Shown here: in pieces, positions 9,225 through 17,700 of the stretch
How the letters are laid out: the number at the start of each line of letters is the position of its first letter
How positions within the stretch are numbered: the stretch's first letter is position 1
Origin: Cytophagales bacterium
Lineage (GTDB): Bacteria > Bacteroidota > Bacteroidia > Cytophagales > VRUD01
DNA length: 64,000 bases
Assembly: GCA_019456305.1 (NCBI GenBank)
Contig: VRUD01000011.1
Coordinates: forward strand, 1 to 64,000
Reading direction: 5' to 3'
Program-made: the position numbers and the translations under genes
Notes under the pieces: model-generated
Seen by the model: only the letters and a program-made list of their open reading frames with translations
What the model was told of the DNA's origin: nothing
Databases searched by the model: none

Positions 9225-9611
9225 TCAATCTGGATCTTCAACCTCAACTACCTCAAATGGTAAGCTCAAAATATCTCTAAAATCTTGTCCATATTCCATA
9301 CTATCCTCATCCTCTTTTTCATATTGCCATTCTACTTTTACTTTAAACCCTTTTTTATATAATGCCTCTAACTTTCTCAAAATATCCAATATATACATTG
9401 CAGTACCAGTGTTATAGTAATAGAATTTTAACCTTATTAAAGTTTCTTCATGGGGCTTTTTACTGTATTCATCAATCCATTTTAATACAGGCTCATAAAA
9501 TTCTTTGGTGAATTTTGAGATCGAATAGCCGGAAATTTCAAGCAACCCTTTATCCGGGTCCAGATTGATACCAGGCGTTTTACTTGTCTTTTGTATTGTT
9601 AATTTTTCCAT
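9225..9611 (-). CDS. siaC: SiaC-family regulatory phosphoprotein (DUF1987)
   Basis: A 128-residue protein with the SiaC/DUF1987 pattern: KTPGINLDPDKGLLEISGYS, then FTKEFYEPVLKWIDEY, then the phosphorylation segment YYYNTGTAMYILDILRKLE. The threonine at residue 68 is the position phosphorylated in Pseudomonas SiaC. In that system a kinase (SiaB) phosphorylates SiaC and a PP2C/SpoIIE phosphatase (SiaA) removes the phosphate; free SiaC then regulates a diguanylate cyclase. Here the gene lies 65 bp after a propeller-SpoIIE gene on the same strand, so that phosphatase is its likely partner. No SiaB-like kinase is in the window, and the downstream target is unknown. Confidence 0.85.
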   Translation of the reverse strand: MEKLTIQKTSKTPGINLDPDKGLLEISGYSISKFTKEFYEPVLKWIDEYSKKPHEETLIRLKFYYYNTGTAMYILDILRKLEALYKKGFKVKVEWQYEKEDEDSMEYGQDFRDILSLPFEVVEVEDPD

Positions 9612-9676
9612 TGATTGTAGTTATTAATTATTCTATAAACTTTGAGCACAAAACATTGAACTTTTTACATTATGCA

Positions 9677-12600
9677 TCATATCCTGACTCCCATCACCAG
9701 AATATCATCTGTCTGCTCCTGTTTACCCATCCATTTTTCAATGTTTTTATCAAGAGCTATTTTCTGTTTATCCAGAGATAAAGAGGAAATCTCAAGCAAT
9801 AATTCTCTGAAACTACCTTTCATAAATTTCCTGTCATTTTTTCCTCCAAGTTGGTCCTGGTAGCCATCTGAAAAAATATAGATCATATCGCCTTTTTTTA
9901 GCGCTCTTTCATGATTGGTGAAACGATGATCCTTGATCTTAAGAAAACCACCGATTGAAAATCTATCAGCTTCTGTTACTATAAGTTCCCTATTTCGAAC
10001 AATATATAAGGGATTATAGGCACCGGCATATTTTATGGAATGGGCACGTCCATTCACTACATCTATACTACAAAGCGCTATATCCATGCCATCCCTGATC
10101 GTCTCTTTATATTTAAATGTCTCCTGTATCACGCTGTCCACATCATTCAGGATATCTGAGGGTTTAATAATACCATGTTCCCTGACTGCCTGATTTAAGC
10201 TATCATGACATAACAAACTAATAAATGCTCCGGGCACTCCGTGACCCGTGCAATCAACTGCCGCAAAAATTATATTTTGATCTACTTTTGTCAGCCAGTA
10301 AAAATCACCGCTTACGATAGCCTGTGGCTTAAGATAGATAAATGAATTGGGTAACAACTTTTTTACATAGCTATCTGGAGGAAAGATTGCCTGCTGTATT
10401 TGTTGAGCATAGCGGATGCTATCGGTAATATCTTTGTTTTTTTCTTCTACAATTTCTTTTTGCTCTTGTAATTGTTTTGTTCTTTCCGCTACCCGCTGTT
10501 CTAATAACTTCTTAGACCTTGTGAAATTTCTTTCACGTACTTTTATAAAAGTGATCACACCACTTAAAGCAGCTACAGCACAAAGTGAATAAAACCACCA
10601 CGTTCCCCAAAACGGTGGCGTTATTGTAAAGCTGTAAGAGGCAGGCTCTTTATTCCAAACCCCATCGTTATTGCACGATCTTACCATAAATGAATATGCT
10701 CCCGGTGGAAGATTGGTATAGGTTACAAAGTTTTCTTTAATCTCATGCGACCAATCTTTGTCAAAACCTTCTAATTTGTATTGATACCGTACTTTATTGG
10801 GATTGGTTAAGCTCACCCCGATAAAATTAAATGTAAGCTGGTTTTGGTCATAGCTGAATTGTGCATCCGGTTGAAATTCAATATCTTTATGGAAAAGCTG
10901 CAGTTTGTTAACAAAAGTTTTGGGCTCTGTCTTGTTCGGTATATCTTTTTCAGGTGAGTATTTTACTGCTCCCATGATCGTGCCGAACCAGATATTACCT
11001 TCGCTATCATTTAAAACAGCATTTTGATTGGTTTCTACACCCAGGAATCCTTCCTGTTTCCCATAAAAAGTAAAAACGTTTGTTTGCTGGTCAAATTTTA
11101 CAACACCCTGGCTAATGCCGATCCAGATATTGTTTTCTTTATCACAGGTAATTAACCATGGAAAATCAGAACCTTTTACTCCCCTGATTGTGTAATTTGT
11201 AAAATTTTGTCCATCATATTTGTATAAGCCATTAGCATAGGTGGCAAACCATAAATTGTTGTTCAGGTCTTCAGTAATACATTTGACAAATCTATGTTTT
11301 ATTCCATCTTTTTCGCTGAATTTTTGAAATTTGGTACCATCATATTTTGTCAGATCACCACCTACAATTCCAAACCATAAATTGCCTTTACTGTCTTTAA
11401 ATGAGGTATGTACTTTATTACCCCCTAAACCGTTTTCAATGGTATAATTTGTATACTTCTGCTTTTGAGGATTAAACCTGGTAGCTCCTTTATAGGTAGC
11501 AAACCAAATATTACTATCATTATCTTCTATAATTGAACTTACAACATTGTCTATTAAACCATCATTTGTATTATAATTTCTGAATTTTTTTCCATCAAAC
11601 ACGCATACACCTTTCCTAACTGTACTAAACCACAGGTTTCCTTTACTGTCCTCATAGATGCACACTACAAAATCACCTGATAAACCATTACCGGATGTAT
11701 AATTTTTGATTTTAAAATTTCCTGATAACCTCTTTTTGTCTTTAATTTTTTCAAAAGTGAATCTTGAGACACCTCCATCAGTTCCCATCCATATATTACC
11801 TTTGCTGTCTTCAAGTATAGACCAAACTATATTATTGATCAATCCGGTTGATTCATCAAAGGTGACAAATCTGTCACCGCGGTATTTATCCAGCCCCATA
11901 TCAGAAGCAATCCAGATATTGCCCTCCCTGTCCTGTAAAATATCATCAACAGCATAAGAAAACAAACCCTTTTTCATGCTAAAGATTTTATAAGTACCTT
12001 TGGCAGCATCTTGCTTTCTTTCAGAAGAACTTGCGGGTAAATATCGGGTTATACCTTTGGAAAGTGATCCTACCCAGATATTGTTATCCTTGTCTTCATA
12101 AATGGATAAGACATTATTAGATGCCAAACCATCTCTTTCTTTTATATTGCTAATAATATCTGCACTGAGGGCCTCTCCTTCACTTTCAGATGCTTTGATC
12201 AGATCATAAATGTTATCAGTAGTTCTGATAACGATAATGCCTGAAGTCCAGGTTCCGATCCATATTTCATCATTCAATACTGATTTTATAGAGAATATGA
12301 CGTTAGCCGGCAAACCGTTTTTATCATTCAAATAAACAAAAGCATCGGGTGAATTAATGTCGTATTTTGGATTATAAATGGTAATACCTTTATTGGTTCC
12401 AAACCACAGGTTACCAAACTTATCTTCACAAATTGAATATACATTTGGACTGTTCAACTGTGGAGTGTCACTTACAGCGATGATAATATTTGAATCCGGT
12501 TCATATTTATATATGCCCGACCCTTTTTTGGCAAACCAAAAATTACCTGCATGGTCTTCCAGAATATCTGTAATTGGATTGAACTGACTATATTGTTTGA

Positions 12601-12955
12601 AATGTACATCTTCAAATATCTTTTTTTCGTAATTGTATTTAGTGACGTTGCCTCCGTAGTGTCCGAACCAAATATTGCCTGAGCGGTCTGTATAGGATGT
12701 TGTGATCCAGTCTTCAGCCAGGCCATCTTTTTTGGTGTAGGTTTTAAATTCTTTTCCATTATATTTGGATAAACCGGCAAGTGTACCTATCCATAAATTG
12801 CCGTCTTTATCCTGTTCAATAGTTGAAACCTGAGATTGTACCAATCCATCAGCGACACCGTAATGGATGAAGTTTGAGGTTTGAGAAAAACAGTTGGCAG
12901 TAAGCAGTAGGCAGTAGGCAATAAAGAAAATAGCCGATAAATAAATTATTCTCAT
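9677..12955 (-). CDS. Propeller sensor with SpoIIE (PP2C) phosphatase output
   Basis: A membrane sensor-phosphatase. A signal peptide is followed by about a dozen two-component-regulator-propeller repeats (unit EDSKGNIWMGT, about residues 30-690), a Y_Y_Y-type domain (about 700-770), one membrane span (about 782-803), a coiled coil, and a SpoIIE/PP2C domain to the end. The metal and phosphatase motifs DCTGHGVPGAF, DGMDIALCSID and FSDGYQDQ are intact. The ATG at 12955 is preferred because it gives a clean signal peptide; a TTG nine codons upstream overlaps the promoter's TATATTTG. In place of the usual histidine kinase of hybrid two-component systems it has a phosphatase, with SiaC directly downstream as probable substrate. 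Confidence 0.9.
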   Translation of the reverse strand: MRIIYLSAIFFIAYCLLLTANCFSQTSNFIHYGVADGLVQSQVSTIEQDKDGNLWIGTLAGLSKYNGKEFKTYTKKDGLAEDWITTSYTDRSGNIWFGHYGGNVTKYNYEKKIFEDVHFKQYSQFNPITDILEDHAGNFWFAKKGSGIYKYEPDSNIIIAVSDTPQLNSPNVYSICEDKFGNLWFGTNKGITIYNPKYDINSPDAFVYLNDKNGLPANVIFSIKSVLNDEIWIGTWTSGIIVIRTTDNIYDLIKASESEGEALSADIISNIKERDGLASNNVLSIYEDKDNNIWVGSLSKGITRYLPASSSERKQDAAKGTYKIFSMKKGLFSYAVDDILQDREGNIWIASDMGLDKYRGDRFVTFDESTGLINNIVWSILEDSKGNIWMGTDGGVSRFTFEKIKDKKRLSGNFKIKNYTSGNGLSGDFVVCIYEDSKGNLWFSTVRKGVCVFDGKKFRNYNTNDGLIDNVVSSIIEDNDSNIWFATYKGATRFNPQKQKYTNYTIENGLGGNKVHTSFKDSKGNLWFGIVGGDLTKYDGTKFQKFSEKDGIKHRFVKCITEDLNNNLWFATYANGLYKYDGQNFTNYTIRGVKGSDFPWLITCDKENNIWIGISQGVVKFDQQTNVFTFYGKQEGFLGVETNQNAVLNDSEGNIWFGTIMGAVKYSPEKDIPNKTEPKTFVNKLQLFHKDIEFQPDAQFSYDQNQLTFNFIGVSLTNPNKVRYQYKLEGFDKDWSHEIKENFVTYTNLPPGAYSFMVRSCNNDGVWNKEPASYSFTITPPFWGTWWFYSLCAVAALSGVITFIKVRERNFTRSKKLLEQRVAERTKQLQEQKEIVEEKNKDITDSIRYAQQIQQAIFPPDSYVKKLLPNSFIYLKPQAIVSGDFYWLTKVDQNIIFAAVDCTGHGVPGAFISLLCHDSLNQAVREHGIIKPSDILNDVDSVIQETFKYKETIRDGMDIALCSIDVVNGRAHSIKYAGAYNPLYIVRNRELIVTEADRFSIGGFLKIKDHRFTNHERALKKGDMIYIFSDGYQDQLGGKNDRKFMKGSFRELLLEISSLSLDKQKIALDKNIEKWMGKQEQTDDILVMGVRI

Positions 12956-12979
12956 TGTTATATTGTTAAATAGCCCTTT

Positions 12980-12987
12980 CAAATATA
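12980..12987 (-). promoter_or_regulatory. -7 promoter element of the SpoIIE-siaC operon
   Basis: TATATTTG on the minus strand lies 24 bp before the ATG at 12955. No good -33 TTTG is visible. Confidence 0.4.
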
Positions 12988-13030
12988 CTATATTTTCCGG
13001 TTTTTTTATATTGAATGTTAAAATTCGTTT

Positions 13031-13417
13031 TCAATCTATTTCATCTTCAATTTCCAAAAGAATTTCCAATATGTTTGGAACAGATGTATTTGATTCTACT
13101 CTATCATTAATATAATGAATATGATGTGGAAAATTAGGTAAATCTTTGTAATGAGGTGCATTGTCCCATCTTCTTTTTAGATTGCCATTGTCATCTTGCC
13201 AATGAACACTATATTTTTGAGGAATTAATTTTGAGGATTTTTCAATAGCATATTCAAATAATTCAATTATATCTCCATTTCTCATATAGATTTTTATTCT
13301 AATTTTCCCTTCTTTCAACAGAATATTTTTTCTTAATATTGAGTAATCGAGGATTTTTGGACTCTGCAATAAATGTAATTCTATCTCTTTGAAATATTGA
13401 TTAATATCTGTAGTCAT
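13031..13417 (-). CDS. TumE-like toxin (DUF6516)
   Basis: A 128-residue protein matching the DUF6516/TumE toxin pattern in its centre: YSVHWQDDNGNLKRRWDNAPH, then LPNFPHHIHY. The N-terminal half has alternating beta strands (KIRIKIYMRNGDIIELFEYAI). TumE-family toxins are regarded as ribonuclease-like and need an upstream antitoxin. Its first base overlaps the last base of the upstream coiled-coil gene, as in toxin-antitoxin operons. I infer a growth-inhibitory toxin; the family is recognised from its motif, not from a search. Confidence 0.7.
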   Translation of the reverse strand: MTTDINQYFKEIELHLLQSPKILDYSILRKNILLKEGKIRIKIYMRNGDIIELFEYAIEKSSKLIPQKYSVHWQDDNGNLKRRWDNAPHYKDLPNFPHHIHYINDRVESNTSVPNILEILLEIEDEID

Positions 13418-13728
13418 TATTTGCTTTCAAGAATATCCAATTGTTTTTCTGCATTATTTATCATATCAATTGTTGCAGACCATTCAATAAAATCAATATT
13501 ATCCCCAAGCTTACCATTTTTATAATCAATTTCAAATTTCTCCGAACCTAAATTATACTTTTTCTCAAATTCCTTAAGTTGAGTATTCAAGTCATGAATT
13601 TGATTTTTCAATTTAGTTTTTTCTCGTGTAAGAATTTTATCTATTGTTATATCTATTACATTATCTGTCGTGTTGCTACTAACAATTAATTGTTCTAGCT
13701 TTTTTATTTTGTTCAACGTTGTTTGCAT
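13417..13728 (-). CDS. Coiled-coil antitoxin candidate, partner of the TumE-like toxin
   Basis: A 103-residue, highly charged helical protein. The middle (about residues 35-60) is a coiled coil (KNQIHDLNTQLKEFEKKYNL). It is followed by a segment seen in small antitoxins, FEIDYKNGKLGDNIDFIEW. It overlaps the toxin by one base, upstream of it. It lacks the helix-turn-helix of TumA-type antitoxins, so if it is an antitoxin it is a different class. TATATTTG at 13749-13756 (minus strand) is a plausible -7 element. Confidence 0.6.
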   Translation of the reverse strand: MQTTLNKIKKLEQLIVSSNTTDNVIDITIDKILTREKTKLKNQIHDLNTQLKEFEKKYNLGSEKFEIDYKNGKLGDNIDFIEWSATIDMINNAEKQLDILESK

Positions 13729-13771
13729 TTGGATTTATTTTATTTATTCAAATATATAAATTAAATTAATT

Positions 13772-15700
13772 TTATATTTCAAATTTCTCTAATTCTTTAA
13801 AGAAAGTTTTTTCATCAATTTCAACATCATTTTTAAAATAATCAACATTTCCCCAAATATAATTAATTTTTTGCAGTTTAACTTCCCGGTGAGGAAATTT
13901 AATAATAGTGGTATACTTCGTTTTAAAAGCATCTTTTTCTGTCCGTGTAATGATCTCTGGTCTGATCTGATATTGTAATGTGTTGGTTCCAATTTTTTTG
14001 GGAAGTACAGGCTTTGATGATCTTTGCTCTTTTATCTGTTCAGCTTCTGCCAACGCAAGTATAATGGTTTTTTCGTATTCGTCCTTTCTCTGTTTGTTTT
14101 TTATTGTTTGAATAGATTTTTCTTTTTCATTTTTTCTGTACGCTTGTTGTATTTTAGTTGCCTCTTTGTTATGTTTCAACTGCTGTAAGGCTGCAATTTC
14201 TTCACCCTCAGCCATAGTACTTTCCAGCTTTTTTTTATTTTCTTCTTCAGCCAATGCTTTCAGTATTTCTTTTTCATATTCACTTTTTCTGAGTAGATTT
14301 TTTTTAGCTTCTAATTTTGTATCTCTATCCTTTTTATGCATTAAAGCAGCAACTTTACTCTTAGTGAGAGCGTCATCATCTTTATTAGTTCCTTTCTTAA
14401 TTATTTCTTTTTTTACTTTTGATAATGATTTTTCTTCAGCCTTTATAGCTGCAATTATTTTGTCAATTTCTTTTATTTTTATTTTAGGATATTTTTCATT
14501 TGGTTTAATTTCTAATGCTAATTTGTAGGATTTTTTAGCGGTTTGGTAGTCATAGCTTTTGAACGCTTTATCTGCTGTTTTTATCGTCTGCTGATATTTT
14601 TCTTCTGTTATTTTAGCTTTTTCGAGCTTCTTCGTACGTAGTAGTTCTTTCTTTGCATATTTTTCTGAAAAGTGGATAAATTGTTTTCCATCATATTTAG
14701 TTATACCTCCACCTTCTGTACCAAACCATAAATTACCTGCTCTGTCTTCCAGCATGGTAAGAATAATATTATGACTTAGTCCATCATTAACAGAATAATG
14801 TTTGAAGTTATTTCCATTATAGCATGATATGCCATCCCCATCAGTACCAAACCAAATATTTCCTGATCTGTCTTCCAAAATAGAAAGTATTTTATTACTA
14901 TTCAATCCATCTTTTTTATTTAGAAAAATAAATTTTGGTAATGAACTATTAACCTGGTTTGCAGCAAGTTTGTTTATTCCCCCGCCCTGAGTGCCAATCC
15001 ATATATTTCCTGCTTTATCTTCCATAATGACAGATATTTCATTATGAGATAATCCATTTTCAGTAGTGAAGTGTTTAAATTTTAAAAGTACTTTTTTATC
15101 AGCTAAATTTTGACCAGCAGTAAGAATACTAATACCTCCTCCACGTGTGCCAAACCACATGTTGCCATTTTTGTCTTCATAAATTGCCTGAACATAGTTG
15201 TTATTCATACCCCTGTCTTCAGTGATTTGAATAAATTTTTTGGAAATTTTATCTAAGAATGTTACTCCACCACCAATACAACCAAACCACAGGTTGCCTT
15301 TCTTATCTTGAAAGATTGTATAGATCTCATTATTGCTCAAGCCTTCTTTATTAGTAAAATGGGTAAATTTTGGTTTATAATAATTCCAGCCTGAGAGAAA
15401 ACTCACACCCGCATCAAATAAACCAATCCATATATTGTCAGAATTATCTATAAGTAGTGATTGTACCATGTCACTGTTCAAACCTCCCTCTTTTGTAAGA
15501 TTAAAAATTGACTCGCCATCAAATATAACTATCCCATTGTAAAAGGTACTGAACCATAGAGCTCCTTTTTGATCTTCACATATAGAATAAACTGTTGCCT
15601 GATCAAAAAAACCGAGTCTGGCTGATTGCTGTCCGGTAGCCGAAAGAGCATACAGATAACTGATTGTAAATAAATAGATAAAAATACAGGTGTGTTTCAT
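13772..15700 (-). CDS. Propeller-repeat protein with charged coiled-coil tail, no output domain
   Basis: A signal peptide (cleavage near ATGQQ) is followed by about seven two-component-regulator-propeller repeats (unit EDKAGNIWIGT..GG, residues about 25-310). Then comes a long Lys/Glu-rich helical region (about 315-560) with one TPR-like segment (AFKSYDYQTAKKSYKLALEIKP), and a short C-terminal domain. There is no kinase, phosphatase or membrane span after the propeller, so it cannot signal like its neighbour unless through a partner. The tail resembles periplasmic TPR/coiled-coil scaffolds. TATATTTG at 15705-15712 lies 4 bp before the ATG, implying a nearly leaderless message. Function unknown. 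Confidence 0.8.
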   Translation of the reverse strand: MKHTCIFIYLFTISYLYALSATGQQSARLGFFDQATVYSICEDQKGALWFSTFYNGIVIFDGESIFNLTKEGGLNSDMVQSLLIDNSDNIWIGLFDAGVSFLSGWNYYKPKFTHFTNKEGLSNNEIYTIFQDKKGNLWFGCIGGGVTFLDKISKKFIQITEDRGMNNNYVQAIYEDKNGNMWFGTRGGGISILTAGQNLADKKVLLKFKHFTTENGLSHNEISVIMEDKAGNIWIGTQGGGINKLAANQVNSSLPKFIFLNKKDGLNSNKILSILEDRSGNIWFGTDGDGISCYNGNNFKHYSVNDGLSHNIILTMLEDRAGNLWFGTEGGGITKYDGKQFIHFSEKYAKKELLRTKKLEKAKITEEKYQQTIKTADKAFKSYDYQTAKKSYKLALEIKPNEKYPKIKIKEIDKIIAAIKAEEKSLSKVKKEIIKKGTNKDDDALTKSKVAALMHKKDRDTKLEAKKNLLRKSEYEKEILKALAEEENKKKLESTMAEGEEIAALQQLKHNKEATKIQQAYRKNEKEKSIQTIKNKQRKDEYEKTIILALAEAEQIKEQRSSKPVLPKKIGTNTLQYQIRPEIITRTEKDAFKTKYTTIIKFPHREVKLQKINYIWGNVDYFKNDVEIDEKTFFKELEKFEI

Positions 15701-15770
15701 CGTACAAATATAAATATTAATTTTTTGATTACTAATCCGGGCTACATTTTACATTTTACGTTTGATTTCG

Positions 15771-16005
15771 TAATTTTGCGCTCATGCAGCACACTTTTTA
15801 GTTTTTGGTTGTTAGTTTTTGGTTATGGTTTGATAGTTTATGGTTATAGTTTTTTAGTTTGTTGGTCGTGCCATGAGTCCGGCATTAGCAAACTATTGAA
15901 CCAATGAACTAAAACTAATAACCAAATAACTAAAACTAATAACCAAAAACCATGAACTAAAATAAAGATCCATAACACATTATCCCGCAAAAAGGGAATT
16001 TTTAA
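15771..16005 (+). pseudogene. Duplicated and split 5' end of cysS
   Basis: TAATTTTG (15771-15778) and ATGCAGCACA (15784-15793) match the promoter and first codons of cysS (TAACTTTG, ATGCAGCATA). After a 168-bp array, sequence from 15962 (ATAAAGATCCATAACACATT) matches cysS codons 5 onward and would read KIHNTLSRKKGIFN, then stop, against [14 protein letters not shown] in cysS. So an old cysS start was duplicated, and one copy was split by the array and has decayed. Confidence 0.75.
15794..15961. repeat. Inverted pair of AGTTTTTGGTT arrays inside the cysS 5' duplicate
   Basis: The left arm repeats TTAGTTTTTGGTT words, and the right arm (from about 15885) the inverse AACTAAAACTAATAACC. A short CATGAGTCCGGCATT core lies between them. 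It interrupts the duplicated cysS start between codons 4 and 5. Confidence 0.75.
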
Positions 16006-16023
16006 TTAACATAGCATAATTTA

Positions 16024-16031
16024 TAACTTTG
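16024..16031 (+). promoter_or_regulatory. -7 promoter element of cysS
   Basis: TAACTTTG lies 6 bp before the cysS ATG, so the message would be nearly leaderless. The decayed duplicate has TAATTTTG at the same distance from its ATG. Confidence 0.5.
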
Positions 16032-16037
16032 TAGGCT

Positions 16038-17555
16038 ATGCAGCATAATATAAAGATCTACAACACACTTTCCCGTAAAAAAGAAACCTTTAAGCCCATC
16101 AATCCGCCTCTTGTTGGCATGTACGTCTGCGGGCCCACAGTATATGGAGATCCTCATCTGGGGCATGCCCGGCCCAGCATTACTTTCGATGTATTTTACA
16201 GGTATTTAAAGCATGTAGGTTATAAAGTAAGATATGTAAGAAATATTACCGATGTCGGGCATATGGAAGGTGATGCTGATGAAGGGGAAGACAAGGTCGC
16301 TAAAAAAGCCCGCCTCGAGCAATTAGAACCAATGGAAGTGGCACAATTATATACGGATCGCTTCCATGATATTATGCAAAAACTCAGTGTGCTTCCACCA
16401 ACCATAGAGCCACGCGCTTCAGGGCATATTATTGAGCAAATACAGATGACAGAAAAAATAATTAAGTTTGGTTTTGCCTATGAAGTAAATGGTTCAGTCT
16501 ATTTTGATTTGGAGAAATATGTGAAATCAAACCCGTATGGAAAACTTTCAGGCAGGGTGGTTGAAGACCTGTTAGCCGGTACAAGGAAACTGGAAGCACA
16601 ACAGGAGAAAAAAAGTCCCCTTGATTTTGCTCTCTGGAAAAAAGCCAACTCCGGTCATATCATGCAGTGGCCTTCACCCTGGAGTGACGGTTTTCCCGGG
16701 TGGCATTTGGAATGCTCTGTTATGAGCAGTAAATACTTAGGCGCCCCATTTGATATACACGGTGGAGGTTTAGACCTGTTATTCCCACATCACGAATGTG
16801 AAATTGCTCAATCGCGGGCAGCCAATAATACCGATCCTGTTAAATACTGGATGCATAATAATTTAATAACCATCAACGGACAAAAAATGGGGAAATCTCT
16901 GGGTAATTTTATTACTTTAGAACAGCTCTTTACAGGCAATCACGACCTATTGGAAGAAGCCTACAGCCCCATGACCATCCGGTTCTTTATTTTACAGTCA
17001 CATTACAGGGGGACTTTAGATTTTTCCAATAAAGCATTAAAAGGATCACGAAAAGGATTTATAAAGTTAATGAACGGGCTTAGAGTGCTGGAAAACTTGT
17101 CCCGAGCGGTAGTGAGGGAACCCCATTTTAGTACAAATGAAAAAAAACCTCATAAATCCGAAACACTTGATACAGAGATCAATCAAATCTGCGATGCCTG
17201 TTATGAAGCAATGAACGATGATTTCAACACTGCCAAAGTAATTGCCGCACTATTTGACCTGCTTAAGAAGATCAATGGCTTTTACCAGGAGAGCCTTGAT
17301 TTGTCACAAATTTCCAAGACGACCTTTGGGAAAATGAAAGATACATACAGAACTTTCGTTAATGATATCCTGGGTTTAACTGAAGAAAAACCTGACAGCT
17401 TTGATGCTATGCTTTCTCTTTTACTGAATATATATTGGGAGGCTAAACAAAATAAAAACTATGACAAAGTGGATGAAATAAGAGCACAGATGAAAAAACA
17501 AGGGATCATTCTCAAAGATTTAAAAGGTGGTGTTGATTGGGCGTATGAAGAATGA
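16038..17555 (+). CDS. cysS: Cysteine--tRNA ligase
   Basis: A class I aminoacyl-tRNA synthetase that charges tRNA-Cys. The HIGH-type motif is HLGHARP, preceded by the zinc-ligand region [11 protein letters not shown]. Further zinc ligands are in WHLECSVMS and FPHHECE, and the KMSKS motif is KMGKSLGN. The C-terminal helical domain is complete. At 505 residues it is normal for Bacteroidota. The start is chosen at ATG 16038, 6 bp after a -7 promoter element. A decayed copy of its first codons lies about 250 bp upstream. It ends at a TTGACA array. Confidence 0.96.
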   Translation: MQHNIKIYNTLSRKKETFKPINPPLVGMYVCGPTVYGDPHLGHARPSITFDVFYRYLKHVGYKVRYVRNITDVGHMEGDADEGEDKVAKKARLEQLEPMEVAQLYTDRFHDIMQKLSVLPPTIEPRASGHIIEQIQMTEKIIKFGFAYEVNGSVYFDLEKYVKSNPYGKLSGRVVEDLLAGTRKLEAQQEKKSPLDFALWKKANSGHIMQWPSPWSDGFPGWHLECSVMSSKYLGAPFDIHGGGLDLLFPHHECEIAQSRAANNTDPVKYWMHNNLITINGQKMGKSLGNFITLEQLFTGNHDLLEEAYSPMTIRFFILQSHYRGTLDFSNKALKGSRKGFIKLMNGLRVLENLSRAVVREPHFSTNEKKPHKSETLDTEINQICDACYEAMNDDFNTAKVIAALFDLLKKINGFYQESLDLSQISKTTFGKMKDTYRTFVNDILGLTEEKPDSFDAMLSLLLNIYWEAKQNKNYDKVDEIRAQMKKQGIILKDLKGGVDWAYEE

Positions 17556-17557
17556 TT

Positions 17558-17616
17558 GACAGTTGACAATTGACAGTTGACAATTGACAACTGACAATTT
17601 GAGCTAGCAATAATAA
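17558..17616. repeat. TTGACAGT/TTGACAAT array, single arm
   Basis: Seven or so words of the form TTGACAGT, TTGACAAT or CTGACAAT in one direction begin 3 bp after the cysS stop. The array leads into the fragment of a four-helix-bundle gene at 17638. The same family flanks the other end of such a gene at 35452-35735. Confidence 0.7.
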
Positions 17617-17637
17617 TAAATAAAGAATTTAATAACC

Positions 17638-17700
17638 ATGGTAGGTAATTTTAAACAATTGACAGTATACAAAAAAGCATTCAAAATTTATTACACAAAT
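17638..17700 (+). pseudogene. N-terminal fragment of a four-helix-bundle (S23/bAvd-like) gene
   Basis: ATG at 17638 opens MVGNFKQLTVYKKAFKIYY, which matches the N-terminus of Bacteroidota four-helix-bundle proteins (FKxLTVYKKAF). Homology then stops and the frame ends at 17763, inside the peptidase gene. It appears to be the left end of a mobile unit cut short by the M28 peptidase gene. Recognition is from memory of the family consensus and covers about 17 residues. Confidence 0.5.

Noticed and set aside
17558-17616. Series of sigma-70 -35 boxes (TTGACA)
   Set aside because: The words are array units. Bacteroidota promoters use TTTG and TAnnTTTG, and no -10 box follows.
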